DNA of 64,000 nucleotides from Candidatus Marsarchaeota G1 archaeon BE_D (GTDB taxonomy: Archaea > Thermoproteota > Thermoprotei_A > Marsarchaeales > Marsarchaeaceae), in the NCBI GenBank assembly GCA_003019595.1, contig NEXD01000001.1:43698-107697 (forward strand), read 5' to 3'. The translations under genes were made by a program, and so were the position numbers. The notes beneath the pieces were generated by a model. It saw only the letters and a list, made by a program, of their open reading frames with translations, had not been told where the DNA came from and ran no database searches. Shown in pieces: positions 26,122-34,961 of this stretch. The first letter of the stretch is position 1. Each line of letters opens with the position of its first letter.

Positions 26122-26611
26122 CTAACATTTCAACTAGCCCAAACTTGGATAATAGTATAGCGTCTTCCTCTGGTATATAAGCTATGTCACCTTTTGTGAA
26201 CGATCCTAGAGACTTCATAGCAGAGTCAATAAAATCGTGGATTTCCACTTTAAAAATTACGAGTTTTTTAGACTTAATACTAGCTTTCTCTGGTTCTAAT
26301 AGCAATCTTAAAAATCTTTGTAAAGCATTAACGAATTCATTATATTTTTCAAAAACAACTCTCTCGTTAGATGTCGCGAACTCTGCCGAAGCACCGTTCA
26401 TCACTTTGTATAATCTTATTACAAAGAGTGTTTTTAGTTGTGAAACCAAGCGTAGCCTAAAAGCTTCATAGAAGTCATAATTCTTGTATTTTTGTGCTTC
26501 AAAAAGGGTTTTTGAATAAAAATTTTCTTCAAGTTCTACAAGTTCTTTGGAATTCATTTCTTGTAATATGATTTTATTTATGTTTTCTGTTAAAGAGTAA
26601 GCTTTATTCAA
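26087..26611 (-). CDS. GINS complex subunit (Gins51/Gins15-type)
   Basis: A 174-aa replication protein. In archaea GINS joins MCM and Cdc45/GAN to form the replicative helicase. The N-terminal part is helical. The C-terminal B domain is seen as DIAYIPEEDAILLSKFGLVEML, the beta-rich ending typical of the Gins51 order (A domain then B domain). It overlaps PriS by 8 nt and L44e by 35 nt, so the replisome and ribosome genes are co-expressed. Confidence 0.75.
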   Translation of the reverse strand: MNKAYSLTENINKIILQEMNSKELVELEENFYSKTLFEAQKYKNYDFYEAFRLRLVSQLKTLFVIRLYKVMNGASAEFATSNERVVFEKYNEFVNALQRFLRLLLEPEKASIKSKKLVIFKVEIHDFIDSAMKSLGSFTKGDIAYIPEEDAILLSKFGLVEMLGEQKVEDTKND

Positions 26612-27710
26612 GAATATTACCTCCCCCTCTTATAACAAGATAATACGCAAGCGCACTATTAACTTCTATTGTTTTTCCTTGGTCGCTAGGGGAAACAGTT
26701 TCGTTATTTATTGAAACTTCAAATGGGATTTCTTTTACTATTATGCGCCTATATGAATTTAATGGCATGCTAGCGTGCACAAAAGGATCAAACTTTTCCA
26801 AAGAAGATTTTGAAAGTGGCTTAACTAAAAAACCAGATCCGCCATGAACAGTCATAGGAGCTCGCAGTAATCGATTCACATCAACTGTAACCCTTTCGTC
26901 TATGCTTATCGTGAGCTCTGATAAGGCTTTAGTAAACATGTTTTCAAACGCGCGTCTTTCTACGTTTGTTATCACAAGTTCAGACGGTTTGTTTAATTTC
27001 TTTATTTTGGCTAAAATTTTAAGTGCGACTTCGTCAGCGGAAAAAGCAGTTGAGTCAATATGTTTTAACCACAAAAATATTTTTCTATTCCAACCATAAT
27101 CATGAGCAAAGGGCAAGAATCTACTTTGGTGAGTAGGAAAATTGATAGAAGGACCGATAGCAACATATTCAACTATTTGTCTGCGTGCTTTTTGATCTAA
27201 TCCTAAATAGGTCTTTTCTTTGATCCTGATATGGTATCCCCTAGAACCTGAAAAGGAAACCAAATAATCATCACTTTTAAGCCCAAAATCTGCCTCAAGA
27301 AAGTTTTCAATAAGATTAATCGCTAATTCTTTTATTCTCTGATATTGCGACGATGATATCCAACCACGTTTTAAAAGTTCATCGCTTGTTCTTAAAACTT
27401 GTTCGGCATCCAAATCAAATGGTAATTCTGCACCAAGCCAGCCTTTATTTTGCATGTCAATAGAGGGGTTACGATAAAGCGCTATGCTGTAGTACACGTC
27501 TTTTGGCACGTTTTCAATTAAAAAAGTTTTGTAATCATCAAAACTATGAAACGAAATATGCCGTTTAAATTTTCCGTCGAAAAAAGAAAATCCAAACTCT
27601 CTATTTTCGAACTCCTCTGGCATGTAAACCTTTTCCGCATTATTTTTGTAATATTCCTGCAAAATGTTTACAAGCAATTTTGCTTGATCTTCTTTCTTAT
27701 TGTCTGTCAA
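26604..27710 (-). CDS. priS: DNA primase catalytic (small) subunit PriS
   Basis: A 368-aa archaeo-eukaryotic primase. The catalytic acidic motif is in LPFDLDAEQ (about 98-106). The nucleotide-binding segment SFSGSRGYHIRI (about 154-165) includes the conserved SxH-like motif. HGGSGFLVKPL near 290 is typical of the family. It synthesises primers with PriL, whose gene overlaps it by 14 nt. Confidence 0.93.
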   Translation of the reverse strand: MTDNKKEDQAKLLVNILQEYYKNNAEKVYMPEEFENREFGFSFFDGKFKRHISFHSFDDYKTFLIENVPKDVYYSIALYRNPSIDMQNKGWLGAELPFDLDAEQVLRTSDELLKRGWISSSQYQRIKELAINLIENFLEADFGLKSDDYLVSFSGSRGYHIRIKEKTYLGLDQKARRQIVEYVAIGPSINFPTHQSRFLPFAHDYGWNRKIFLWLKHIDSTAFSADEVALKILAKIKKLNKPSELVITNVERRAFENMFTKALSELTISIDERVTVDVNRLLRAPMTVHGGSGFLVKPLSKSSLEKFDPFVHASMPLNSYRRIIVKEIPFEVSINNETVSPSDQGKTIEVNSALAYYLVIRGGGNILE

Positions 27711-28746
27711 TTTGTCTCATCCTCCTCTTATAAACTGCAACTGGATGTCTCGCATATCGATCGCAGTAATATTGTATGGGACAAAGCTTGGCAACTTTAA
27801 GAGTGTCGCAACTAGGTGCAGAATATTTAATTCTTGAACCTATTTCTCCATAAATATGCGATATTTGATATTCAGTTCTTTGGGAATTAAAGTTTGAGGC
27901 TTTATTAAAAAATTCTTTTACGTGTTCTTTTTTCACTCCTATTTGCCGCATAAAGGCCGCTAAAGTAAATCTAGCGAAATGTGTGATAGCCAAACCATTC
28001 GAGAGTTCTTCTATAAAAAGTTTTATGCATGGGGGATACTTTGTGTGGTCGAGCTTTGTGGCTACTTTAAGGTCTTCTTTTTTGAAAGCTTTGTTAAATC
28101 TTTCAAAGTATTCATTATCAATAGCGGTTGCTAAAAACGTTTTTTCATTGAGTATTCTAAATAAATAAGAGTATGTGAGCTCACCAGCTAAGCTTGCAGC
28201 TTGATATTTATCCAAAAATATCATCCCTTTTAAAATGGGTAATTCAACAAGTTTGATTTTATGTGTATTTTTACAAAGGTTGAAAAAATCTGCTATCTTA
28301 ATCACTATACGTTTTTCTTGAATTAGAGGTGTAATTTTTAAGCTTTTTTCGAAATATTCCAAAATTATCATCATGCTTTCATTTGAAAGAAGTCTGCTTG
28401 TCCTGTTTGAAAGCCAAGAGAAAAACGCGGAGGCAAGTCTTTCTCTTGCATTTTGGAGCTTAGGATTTATGAGAAGGTTAAAAGCCAAAAGATAAGCTTG
28501 AACTTCATTTTTTGGAGTTAAATAATCAACCAAAAAATCAGCTTCATACTCTTTTTTGAAAACGCTTTCTATTTTTTGAAAAACCTTTTCATCGATTTTG
28601 TTTAAATCGATACTGTTTTTCTTTAAATATTCTTTTCCCCAGTGACTATGAGGGTATTTTGCCGCAAGGATTTCAAGATCATACTCTTCCATTACGAAAT
28701 AATGATTTATTAAATTATATTTATTTAAGAAATTACTCTTCATCAC
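27697..28746 (-). CDS. priL: DNA primase large subunit PriL
   Basis: A 349-aa helical regulatory primase subunit with a C-terminal Fe-S domain. Candidate cluster ligands are the Cys in KYPPCIKLF and the group CDTLKVAKLCPIQYYC near the end, the normal four-Cys layout. It overlaps PCNA (14 nt) and PriS (14 nt), so the three replication genes are coupled. Confidence 0.9.
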   Translation of the reverse strand: MMKSNFLNKYNLINHYFVMEEYDLEILAAKYPHSHWGKEYLKKNSIDLNKIDEKVFQKIESVFKKEYEADFLVDYLTPKNEVQAYLLAFNLLINPKLQNARERLASAFFSWLSNRTSRLLSNESMMIILEYFEKSLKITPLIQEKRIVIKIADFFNLCKNTHKIKLVELPILKGMIFLDKYQAASLAGELTYSYLFRILNEKTFLATAIDNEYFERFNKAFKKEDLKVATKLDHTKYPPCIKLFIEELSNGLAITHFARFTLAAFMRQIGVKKEHVKEFFNKASNFNSQRTEYQISHIYGEIGSRIKYSAPSCDTLKVAKLCPIQYYCDRYARHPVAVYKRRMRQIDRQ

Positions 28747-29503
28747 CCCTAGGAGCTAAGAGAAAGGTCAGCTGAACATCATTTGGAATCTTATAATCGA
28801 GCTTCAAAGGCGCATTTGTTGAAAAACCAAGCGTGGCAGATACCGCATCGTCAGCCACCGAGGTGAGATATTCTAAATATTTGATACCGTATGAGGCCTT
28901 AACCTTCTTATCACCTTTTATTTCATATTCAAGCAAATAACCACTTTCTTTTGTAAACTCTAATGAAACACTACCTCGGCTACTTTTTGCCTTTATATAA
29001 AACACGTTCTTTTCTGCCTCAAATATTGCATAGTCGCTAATCGTTCCTATATCCTTTATAGCCTCTTTTAGCGCCGTTGGAATTATTACAGCGTTTACTT
29101 CAATTGGAAGTTTTGGCATGGCCGGTGTGTTTTCGCTAAGCTCAATCAGGTTTATCAAAAATTCACGCTTGATTTGCCCTATAAACTTCAGACTTAAAAC
29201 ATTACTCTTTTCTTCGTATGATATACTTAATTTATCATTTTTTGAAGCTCTTTTTAATACATTGTTGATATCGTCAAGCCTAATCCCAAGATTTGTTTCT
29301 TCCATTACAGTATAGGTTTCAAATGCATCACTCGGTATAAAAAGGTCTACCATGGCGAGGTGTGCGCTATCCATGGCTCTTGCGTGAACCCCATCTTTTT
29401 TAAATGTAAGTAAGATTTCATCTACGATTTTTGCGACGCCCGTAAAAACTGTAGACCAACCTTTAGCCTCTGGAAAAATTGCTTCTATCAAAGTGATCGC
29501 CAA
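28733..29503 (-). CDS. pcn: DNA sliding clamp PCNA
   Basis: A 256-aa ring-forming clamp. The recognisable parts are HARAMDSAHLAMVDLFIPSDAF, the interdomain region, and the C-terminal VQLTFLLAPRG strand that binds PIP-box partners. FEN1 in this window ends in a PIP box. The start is TTG at 29503, immediately before AITLIEAIFPEAKGW. Confidence 0.95.
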   Translation of the reverse strand: MAITLIEAIFPEAKGWSTVFTGVAKIVDEILLTFKKDGVHARAMDSAHLAMVDLFIPSDAFETYTVMEETNLGIRLDDINNVLKRASKNDKLSISYEEKSNVLSLKFIGQIKREFLINLIELSENTPAMPKLPIEVNAVIIPTALKEAIKDIGTISDYAIFEAEKNVFYIKAKSSRGSVSLEFTKESGYLLEYEIKGDKKVKASYGIKYLEYLTSVADDAVSATLGFSTNAPLKLDYKIPNDVQLTFLLAPRGDEE

Positions 29504-29540
29504 AAGCCTTTATTAAAACAGCTATTTAGACTTTTTCTCT

Positions 29541-29873
29541 CTAATCATACTCTCTCCAAACATTTCCACAATTCACACATTTAAAAAAACGCGTTGAAGC
29601 TTCATCTGCTGCTCTAGTCTGTTGCATCCACCAATAAGCCTCAGCATTACCGCATTTTGGACAAATTACACGCGTTTTAGGCAACGTTTCAGTGTCTGCA
29701 CTACTACTATCTATGATTTTTGCTTGCTTCTCTTGTTGCCGGGGTTTATTGTTAAGTAGCCCACTTTTAACATTTTCTTCTGAAATTTTTCCGCACGTCG
29801 TACAAAAGTACACGATTTTGTCTTTTTGTCTTTGAATTCTAAGCAGTTTACCACAGTTAGGGCAAAACTTCAT
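29541..29873 (-). CDS. tfs: Transcription factor S (TFS), two zinc ribbons
   Basis: A 110-aa protein that helps backtracked RNA polymerase cleave its transcript. The N-terminal ribbon is FCPNCGKLLRI..YFCTTCGKI. The C-terminal TFIIS ribbon is CPKCGNAEAYWWMQQTRAADE..FFKCVNCG, with the catalytic acidic pair in RAADE. It is the intact counterpart of the one-ribbon protein at 7.5 kb. It lies between PCNA and an RNase III-like gene, sharing a tight junction with the latter. Confidence 0.93.
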   Translation of the reverse strand: MKFCPNCGKLLRIQRQKDKIVYFCTTCGKISEENVKSGLLNNKPRQQEKQAKIIDSSSADTETLPKTRVICPKCGNAEAYWWMQQTRAADEASTRFFKCVNCGNVWREYD

Positions 29874-30248
29874 CTAAATTTTTCCCTCCCCCTTAATTTT
29901 CCCTATCAAGAAATTAAGGGTTGCTATAAAAGCGTCTGAATCTAATCGCTCGCTCTCAAAACGAACAAAAATACTCCTAAGATCTTCTAATGTTATTAAA
30001 TTGTTTAGATAGGCATAGCCAACAATGGCTTCATAAATGTCCGCAAGTTTGTGTTTTGATCGTCTATGAATATCTGAAAGCCCAACTTGTCGAAGGGCAT
30101 TTGCAAGAACCGTGTTCTTTACCCTTACGCTTTTCGGTTTTCCTTTATCAATTGAGTGTAGCGTCGCAGCAGCATTTAGTAAAGCATCACCGACAATAGA
30201 ATACTTTTTATCATCAAGTACTATTCGTATCAAGTCGTTATAATTCAT
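29874..30248 (-). CDS. RNase III-domain-like protein
   Basis: A 124-aa helical protein. The RNase III fold pattern is visible: IVGDALLNAAATLH (like the family's xGDxLLN helix), RVKNTVLANALRQVGL, and HKLADIYEAIVGYAYL, equivalent to the D-x2-EAxxG signature. It has no double-stranded RNA-binding domain. The acidic residues suggest a catalytic site could be kept, but activity in this archaeal family is not established. It overlaps RpoL by 11 nt. Confidence 0.7.
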   Translation of the reverse strand: MNYNDLIRIVLDDKKYSIVGDALLNAAATLHSIDKGKPKSVRVKNTVLANALRQVGLSDIHRRSKHKLADIYEAIVGYAYLNNLITLEDLRSIFVRFESERLDSDAFIATLNFLIGKIKGEGKI

Positions 30249-30501
30249 TTAAAAAGCCCTTTAGTGAAGCTGAAAGCGATTTGGCAGCGATTATGAGCGC
30301 ATCTTTCGGAGTTACCGAACCGTCCGTTCTAAGCTGTAAAAGCACTTCTTTCGATAGAGGATGAGGAATACGGTAACCCGCAAAAATTACACCCTTTAAC
30401 CTCCGTAATTCTTGGCACAACATGTTTGCGAGAGTGTGATCTTCGCCTTTTAAAACAAACTCTGAAAAGTTTTCGCCAAATTTGTTTTCAACTATTTCCA
30501 T
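30238..30501 (-). CDS. rpoL: DNA-directed RNA polymerase subunit L (Rpo11)
   Basis: An 87-aa assembly subunit pairing with Rpo3. The diagnostic stretch is LKGEDHTLANMLCQELRRLKGV, followed by AGYRIPHPLSKEVLLQLRTDG. It overlaps Csl4 upstream by 14 nt. Confidence 0.95.
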   Translation of the reverse strand: MEIVENKFGENFSEFVLKGEDHTLANMLCQELRRLKGVIFAGYRIPHPLSKEVLLQLRTDGSVTPKDALIIAAKSLSASLKGFLNEL

Positions 30502-31099
30502 CGAGTTTCATCTCTTTTTGAGGTCGAATCTTTATATTTTGTTTAAAAATATAATTTGAGCTTAACTTTCTAACATTGAGTGTTTTACAATTAGGACAAA
30601 CCAATTTCTGGCCAACAAGATAAAGGGTGTGTCCACATTCGACACAGCTAGCCATTATTACACCTAGTTCATCTTTATCCGTCGAAAGAATAAATGGGGG
30701 TTTTTGACTAACAACTTTTGCTAAAACAAGATCGGAGGGTACGAGAAGCTTTTCTAAGTTTTCAACTCTTTGAGTGGAAACTAGAGAAACGGGGAGGAGA
30801 CCTATGAATGGAGGTTTAAACTCCTGATAAAGTGAATAACCATTAAGAGAATAAATTTCAAGAGTGGCTATTTTTGGTTTTACCTCGATAACCACTGCAA
30901 AAACAGTGTCACCTTTTTTAGGAAGCTTGGGTTTTTCTGTAAGCTTTTCGACTTTTATTGTGTGTGTTATTTTGTTTTTGACAACTTTTCCAGTGACAAG
31001 TGATCTTAACACTCCATCGTCTTCGTAAATATTATCTTGAGAAATATACTCTTCAACAACGCCTACAGCTTCTCCTGGTACAACGATCTCTTCAGTCAT
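30488..31099 (-). CDS. csl4: Exosome RNA-binding subunit Csl4
   Basis: A 203-aa cap subunit of the archaeal RNA exosome. The N-terminal domain starts IVVPGEAVGVVEEY. An S1-like domain is in the middle (KGDTVFAVVIEVKPKIATLEI). The C-terminal zinc ribbon is CVECGHTLYLVGQKLVCPNC. It overlaps Dph2 by 4 nt. Confidence 0.92.
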   Translation of the reverse strand: MTEEIVVPGEAVGVVEEYISQDNIYEDDGVLRSLVTGKVVKNKITHTIKVEKLTEKPKLPKKGDTVFAVVIEVKPKIATLEIYSLNGYSLYQEFKPPFIGLLPVSLVSTQRVENLEKLLVPSDLVLAKVVSQKPPFILSTDKDELGVIMASCVECGHTLYLVGQKLVCPNCKTLNVRKLSSNYIFKQNIKIRPQKEMKLDGNS

Positions 31100-32124
31100 T
31101 GCAACATAACTACACCTCTTTCTGCGCTTAAACCACTTGCAAAGAGTCTAAAAACTTCTCTTGCCTCAAATATAGGTATAGGAGATCTGTCAAAATCGTC
31201 TGTCGCAAGCCTAGTACAAGCCAAAGTCAGTACAACCTCATAACCTAATTCCTTTAGTTGCATAAGAAACGAATCCGTTATTACGTCTATTTTAAAAACG
31301 TCTATATGGCATCCCGGTTTTCTTTTGGAAATAAAGGAGACAATTCTTTCCGATAGGTTGGGGGCGTGCTGTCCAGGAAGATTTGAGTCAACGAGCGCTA
31401 TTTTTTTCGCTTGCATCAAGCGAAACGCGGCAAAGCACCTTATCCTATGTATTTTTTCTATAATCCTTTTATCTATCTCTTCAACATATTCCCTAAAAGG
31501 ATCGATGTGAATTACTGGCTTGTTTACCGATAGTGCTAGTCCTAATGCGTGAAACTCTCCGCCTGCAACTATTATGTGTGCGTCAACCAAATTGTCTATT
31601 CTTAAACCAGCATAATAATCGCAGCCAACGACCTGTCCCTTAAATTGTCCACGTTTTCCGGGTTCACCTAAGTAAACGATTTTACCTTTGTTCTCAAGGA
31701 ATTGGGACAGATCTTTAAGAAGTTTAATATGTTGAATTGACGCCTCAAGACCAATCTTTTTGTATTTAGTCAAAAAAGAATCCAACTTCTGTAAAATAGA
31801 TTCAGAAAGTTTCCTGTTACTATAAGCCGGTATATACAAAATAGGGTAATCGCTTTCTAAGAAGCCTGTGTGACCAAAGTGTACGACTGCGTCAAACTCT
31901 TTTAGTGTAGTAAAAACATCACAAGCTCCAAATCTGCCTCTCCCTTCTATAAAAATCTTCGCTTGAGTATTTAGTTCTAAATAAGTTCTAATGTGCGGCA
32001 TATAATAAGCTAAGCCTGGCGCATATTGTAATAAAACTCTTTGAAATCGATTAGTCTTTATCCATTCTACTACTCTTTCTAATTCAAAGTCGTATTCACT
32101 GGCGATTATCTGTTGAATTTCCAT
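31096..32124 (-). CDS. dph2: Diphthamide biosynthesis radical SAM-like enzyme Dph2
   Basis: A 342-aa enzyme making the 3-amino-3-carboxypropyl radical for diphthamide on elongation factor 2. The three cluster cysteines, spread across the three repeats as usual in this family, are in FGACDVFTT, VVGCDYYAG and LTLACTRLATDD. This is a non-canonical radical SAM, without CxxxCxxC. It overlaps L10e by 29 nt. Confidence 0.93.
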   Translation of the reverse strand: MEIQQIIASEYDFELERVVEWIKTNRFQRVLLQYAPGLAYYMPHIRTYLELNTQAKIFIEGRGRFGACDVFTTLKEFDAVVHFGHTGFLESDYPILYIPAYSNRKLSESILQKLDSFLTKYKKIGLEASIQHIKLLKDLSQFLENKGKIVYLGEPGKRGQFKGQVVGCDYYAGLRIDNLVDAHIIVAGGEFHALGLALSVNKPVIHIDPFREYVEEIDKRIIEKIHRIRCFAAFRLMQAKKIALVDSNLPGQHAPNLSERIVSFISKRKPGCHIDVFKIDVITDSFLMQLKELGYEVVLTLACTRLATDDFDRSPIPIFEAREVFRLFASGLSAERGVVMLQ

Positions 32125-32644
32125 TATTAACGCCGTCTTTTTTCATGTTTTTCTTAAGCATAATTGTTGAAGGTAGAGGAAATTTGGCTTGAGCGATTTT
32201 TAAAGCCCTTTTAGCAACACTCAATCCTTGTTCATTAACAAAAACTGAAAAGACGACGTCGCCTTTTTTGACCCTGATAGCTAAACCAGTAGGTTTTCCA
32301 AACGACAATCGCATACCTTGTTGCATACGGTCAGCTCCCGCAAAAGCCATCATCCTGTTTTCTCTCAATACTTGATGTGGATATTTGCGAACTTTGAAAA
32401 AGTAGTTTTCTTCACCTAAGCTAGAAAGAGTTTTATGAATGGCCATTCTTGCTGATTCGAGAGAATTATGTCTAACTTGTCCCCTTTCGTCCACTACAAA
32501 ATCAAGCTGGTACTCGAATTTTGCTTTAGAATTACCGAAATCAAATTTGGTTATTTTCGGATTAGGAACACCAGCTATATACTCTTTTCTTGTATAGGGT
32601 GGTGTGTCTATTCTCCGATAACACCTTGCTGGTCTTAAAGGCAT
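32096..32644 (-). CDS. rpl10e: 50S ribosomal protein L10e (uL16)
   Basis: A 182-aa protein beginning PLRPARCYRRIDTPPYTRKEYI, a hallmark of the family. The RADRMQQGMRLSFGKPTG region is the conserved tRNA-facing part. It is the first gene of the minus-strand cluster that runs unbroken to S27e. Its upstream region holds TATA-like sequences and a motif (ATTTGGTGACTAAATAATTC) also seen near 39.83 kb. Confidence 0.95.
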   Translation of the reverse strand: MPLRPARCYRRIDTPPYTRKEYIAGVPNPKITKFDFGNSKAKFEYQLDFVVDERGQVRHNSLESARMAIHKTLSSLGEENYFFKVRKYPHQVLRENRMMAFAGADRMQQGMRLSFGKPTGLAIRVKKGDVVFSVFVNEQGLSVAKRALKIAQAKFPLPSTIMLKKNMKKDGVNNGNSTDNRQ

Positions 32645-33577
32645 TTTTTGCCAGTTTACTTCTTTTTCGGAATAATTTAGGTATTTCTATCATAATCGTA
32701 ATTTGGTGACTAAATAATTCAACGAGAGTAAAAAATATATTGGCCATATAATGGAAAAGTAGGTCTTAAAGTAGCTCTTTATGTCTACGATATAATAAAT
32801 ATAACCTCTATACAAATTGTGTCCAGATAAGCCTTCATTCATGTTACCTTCACTTGGCGTACCAATTCACGAATAGTTTCTGGAAATCTAAGCGTTTTCT
32901 TGAGTGTAAGCTTGTTATTCGGTCTTTTGAGGCGGCCGAAGATTCAACAAAGCTTCTTAAAAGTTTGGTGAACATGGTTTTTGAACTTTGTTCGGATTAT
33001 AGCACCACGGTACTAGACCTCTGTCTCTGAGCACAACACAAGATTGCCAAAGTAAATTCTTCTCACTCTTCGAAGAATTTGAGTTTTTTGTAGTGGGCAT
33101 AAGCGAAACCCCAAACTAGATTGACCACTTGGTTAAGCATCTACCGCAACCCAAACACGTGGTCTATCGCCACACTTTGTAATAATTGAATACTCCTGAG
33201 CTTTTGGTGAAAAATTCAGTTTCTTCTTCACCTTCTTCTAATTCTCCACACTCACCTCAATACTCAAAGTTTTTAAAAAGGTTTTTGAGTGTCCAAAAGC
33301 GTTGAGGCCACTTGAACTCGAACCTTTTCTCACGAATTTAAATTTTTAAGTGTGATGGATTCCACGCTTACCAATTCAAAACAGCAGTGTCCGTCATAAA
33401 CCTCATCTAAACATAGTCTCTATATACAAAAGGCGACTTTATTGACCAATATTTTGATGAAAATAAAAATTTTAAACGAACTATAGATAAGCCTTAAAAA
33501 GGAAACATTTTTGCATAGCGATTTGTTGTTTGTTTATTTATTGAAAAGCTTTAAGTCAAACTATCTTCAAAGTTTAC
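32645..33577. other. Intergenic region holding a promoter area and IS copy B
   Basis: The left 120 nt carry the probable promoter of the L10e cluster; the minus ORF 32562-32747 there overlaps L10e in another frame and is rejected. The middle holds the decayed IS copy B. The last 130 nt are A/T-rich leader for NAD kinase. Confidence 0.4.
32942..33370 (-). mobile_element. Decayed IS6/IS240-like element, copy B (mosaic)
   Basis: The first 144 nt (32944-33087) are identical to copy C (37707-37850). After that the sequence follows copy A (TTTTTTGTAGTGGGCATAAGCGAAACCCC; TAATAATTGAATACTCCTGAGC). No open frame remains. The orientation matches copies A and C. Confidence 0.65.
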
Positions 33578-34420
33578 ATGAATTCAATGAGTACAAAAAT
33601 TGGTATCGTCTTTAAACCAATGGAAGAAGCCAAACGTGCGTCTGAAGATTTTGCAAAGCTAATCTTATCAAAGCAAAAAGTTGAATTACTAGGTCCATTC
33701 TGCATAACGGATTTAAAAGTGGGGGATCTAGATCTATGTGATGCAATTTTTACATTCGGTGGAGATGGAACAATATTAAAGACGGCAAGAATCTTAAACT
33801 CAGCGAAACCTGTTTTGGTGGGAGTGAATTATGGGAGGCTTGGTTTTTTAGCTGAAGTTAGTCCTCCATTAATAGAAAACGTCTTAAATGACATTCTTAC
33901 TGGTCACTTTCCGTATTATACGATACCAAGGATAATTGGAAGACTATACAGCGAAAAAGAAAGTGCTGTAAGTCCCCCAGCGCTCAACGAATTTTTCTTT
34001 GCGGCGGATGTTACCGGTAGACTGATCACCCTTAAAATAGTGATTCAAGACACAATGGTTTATAAAGGTCGAATGGACGGATTAATAGTATCTACAGCTA
34101 TGGGTTCAACAGCGTATTCTCTTTCTGCAGGCGGTCCTGTTGTCGATCCAGAAGCTGAGGTCACTGTTTTAACGCATATAGCACCAATAAATATCGCCCT
34201 CAGACCTATTGTCGTTAATAAAAGCAAAAAAATTAGTATTATCAATGTTGATACCAATAACATCAAAATGATAATAGATGGTATGCATTGGAGAGAGTTA
34301 TTGCCAGGAGAACATTTAGAAATTTCTGAATTCGAAATTCCAATAAAACTTTATCGCGCCCAACACGATCTTCTAACGAAACTTTTTGAAAAAAGACTAA
34401 TGCTTGAGCGTAAACTCTAA
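33578..34420 (+). CDS. nadK: NAD kinase
   Basis: A 280-aa enzyme making NADP from NAD. FTFGGDGTILKTAR (about 59-72) is the GGDGT motif. VNYGRLGFLAEVSP and GLIVSTAMGSTAYSLSAGGP are the other conserved blocks. ATG 33578 or ATG 33587 may be the start. Confidence 0.94.
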   Translation: MNSMSTKIGIVFKPMEEAKRASEDFAKLILSKQKVELLGPFCITDLKVGDLDLCDAIFTFGGDGTILKTARILNSAKPVLVGVNYGRLGFLAEVSPPLIENVLNDILTGHFPYYTIPRIIGRLYSEKESAVSPPALNEFFFAADVTGRLITLKIVIQDTMVYKGRMDGLIVSTAMGSTAYSLSAGGPVVDPEAEVTVLTHIAPINIALRPIVVNKSKKISIINVDTNNIKMIIDGMHWRELLPGEHLEISEFEIPIKLYRAQHDLLTKLFEKRLMLERKL

Positions 34421-34450
34421 ATTTTATTATAAAAAAGTATATCGTCGTAT

Positions 34451-34960
34451 ATGAGAAAAGACGAAATGATGAAAAAATCACACGTTTTGGTTCTAGACAC
34501 ACCTGCGATAATAAAGGGATATTTGCAACCAACTTTCAATTACACAACACAATTAGTTATAAATGAAATAAATCGAATAGCGGACTTTGATCCTTCTTAT
34601 TTAATGGCTTTAGTAGAAGTTTTAGAATTTGATAAAGACTCATTCAACCAAGTAAAAAAAGTCGCCATTGATTCGGGTGATTTTTGGGTTCTTTCATATA
34701 CTGATCTATCCGTTCTTGCATTAGCAAATCAGTTAAAGCAACAGGGATTTTTTACCTCAGTTGCTTCTGATGATTACGCACTTTTAAATGTTGCAAATTT
34801 TCTTGGTCTAAACGCGTTGATGGTGACCAATAAAAAACCCGATTTTAGACTAATAAAATGGCGTTGGTATTGCCCAGTTTGTGGTTATAAAAAAACTCTT
34901 GGGCTAAAAGTGTGTCCGGAATGCGGCTCCCCATTAAAAAGATCTCCGTGTAAATTGTAA
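34451..34960 (+). CDS. nob1: Nob1 endonuclease (PIN domain plus zinc ribbon)
   Basis: A 169-aa protein that cleaves the 3' end of 16S rRNA in ribosome maturation. The PIN domain runs from VLVLDTPAIIKGY to FTSVASDDYALLNVANFLG, with acidic residues in LDTP, LSYTDLSVLALA and SDDYA. A zinc ribbon follows (YCPVCGYKKTLGLKVCPECG). The next gene starts one base after its stop. Confidence 0.9.
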   Translation: MRKDEMMKKSHVLVLDTPAIIKGYLQPTFNYTTQLVINEINRIADFDPSYLMALVEVLEFDKDSFNQVKKVAIDSGDFWVLSYTDLSVLALANQLKQQGFFTSVASDDYALLNVANFLGLNALMVTNKKPDFRLIKWRWYCPVCGYKKTLGLKVCPECGSPLKRSPCKL

Positions 34961-34961
34961 A

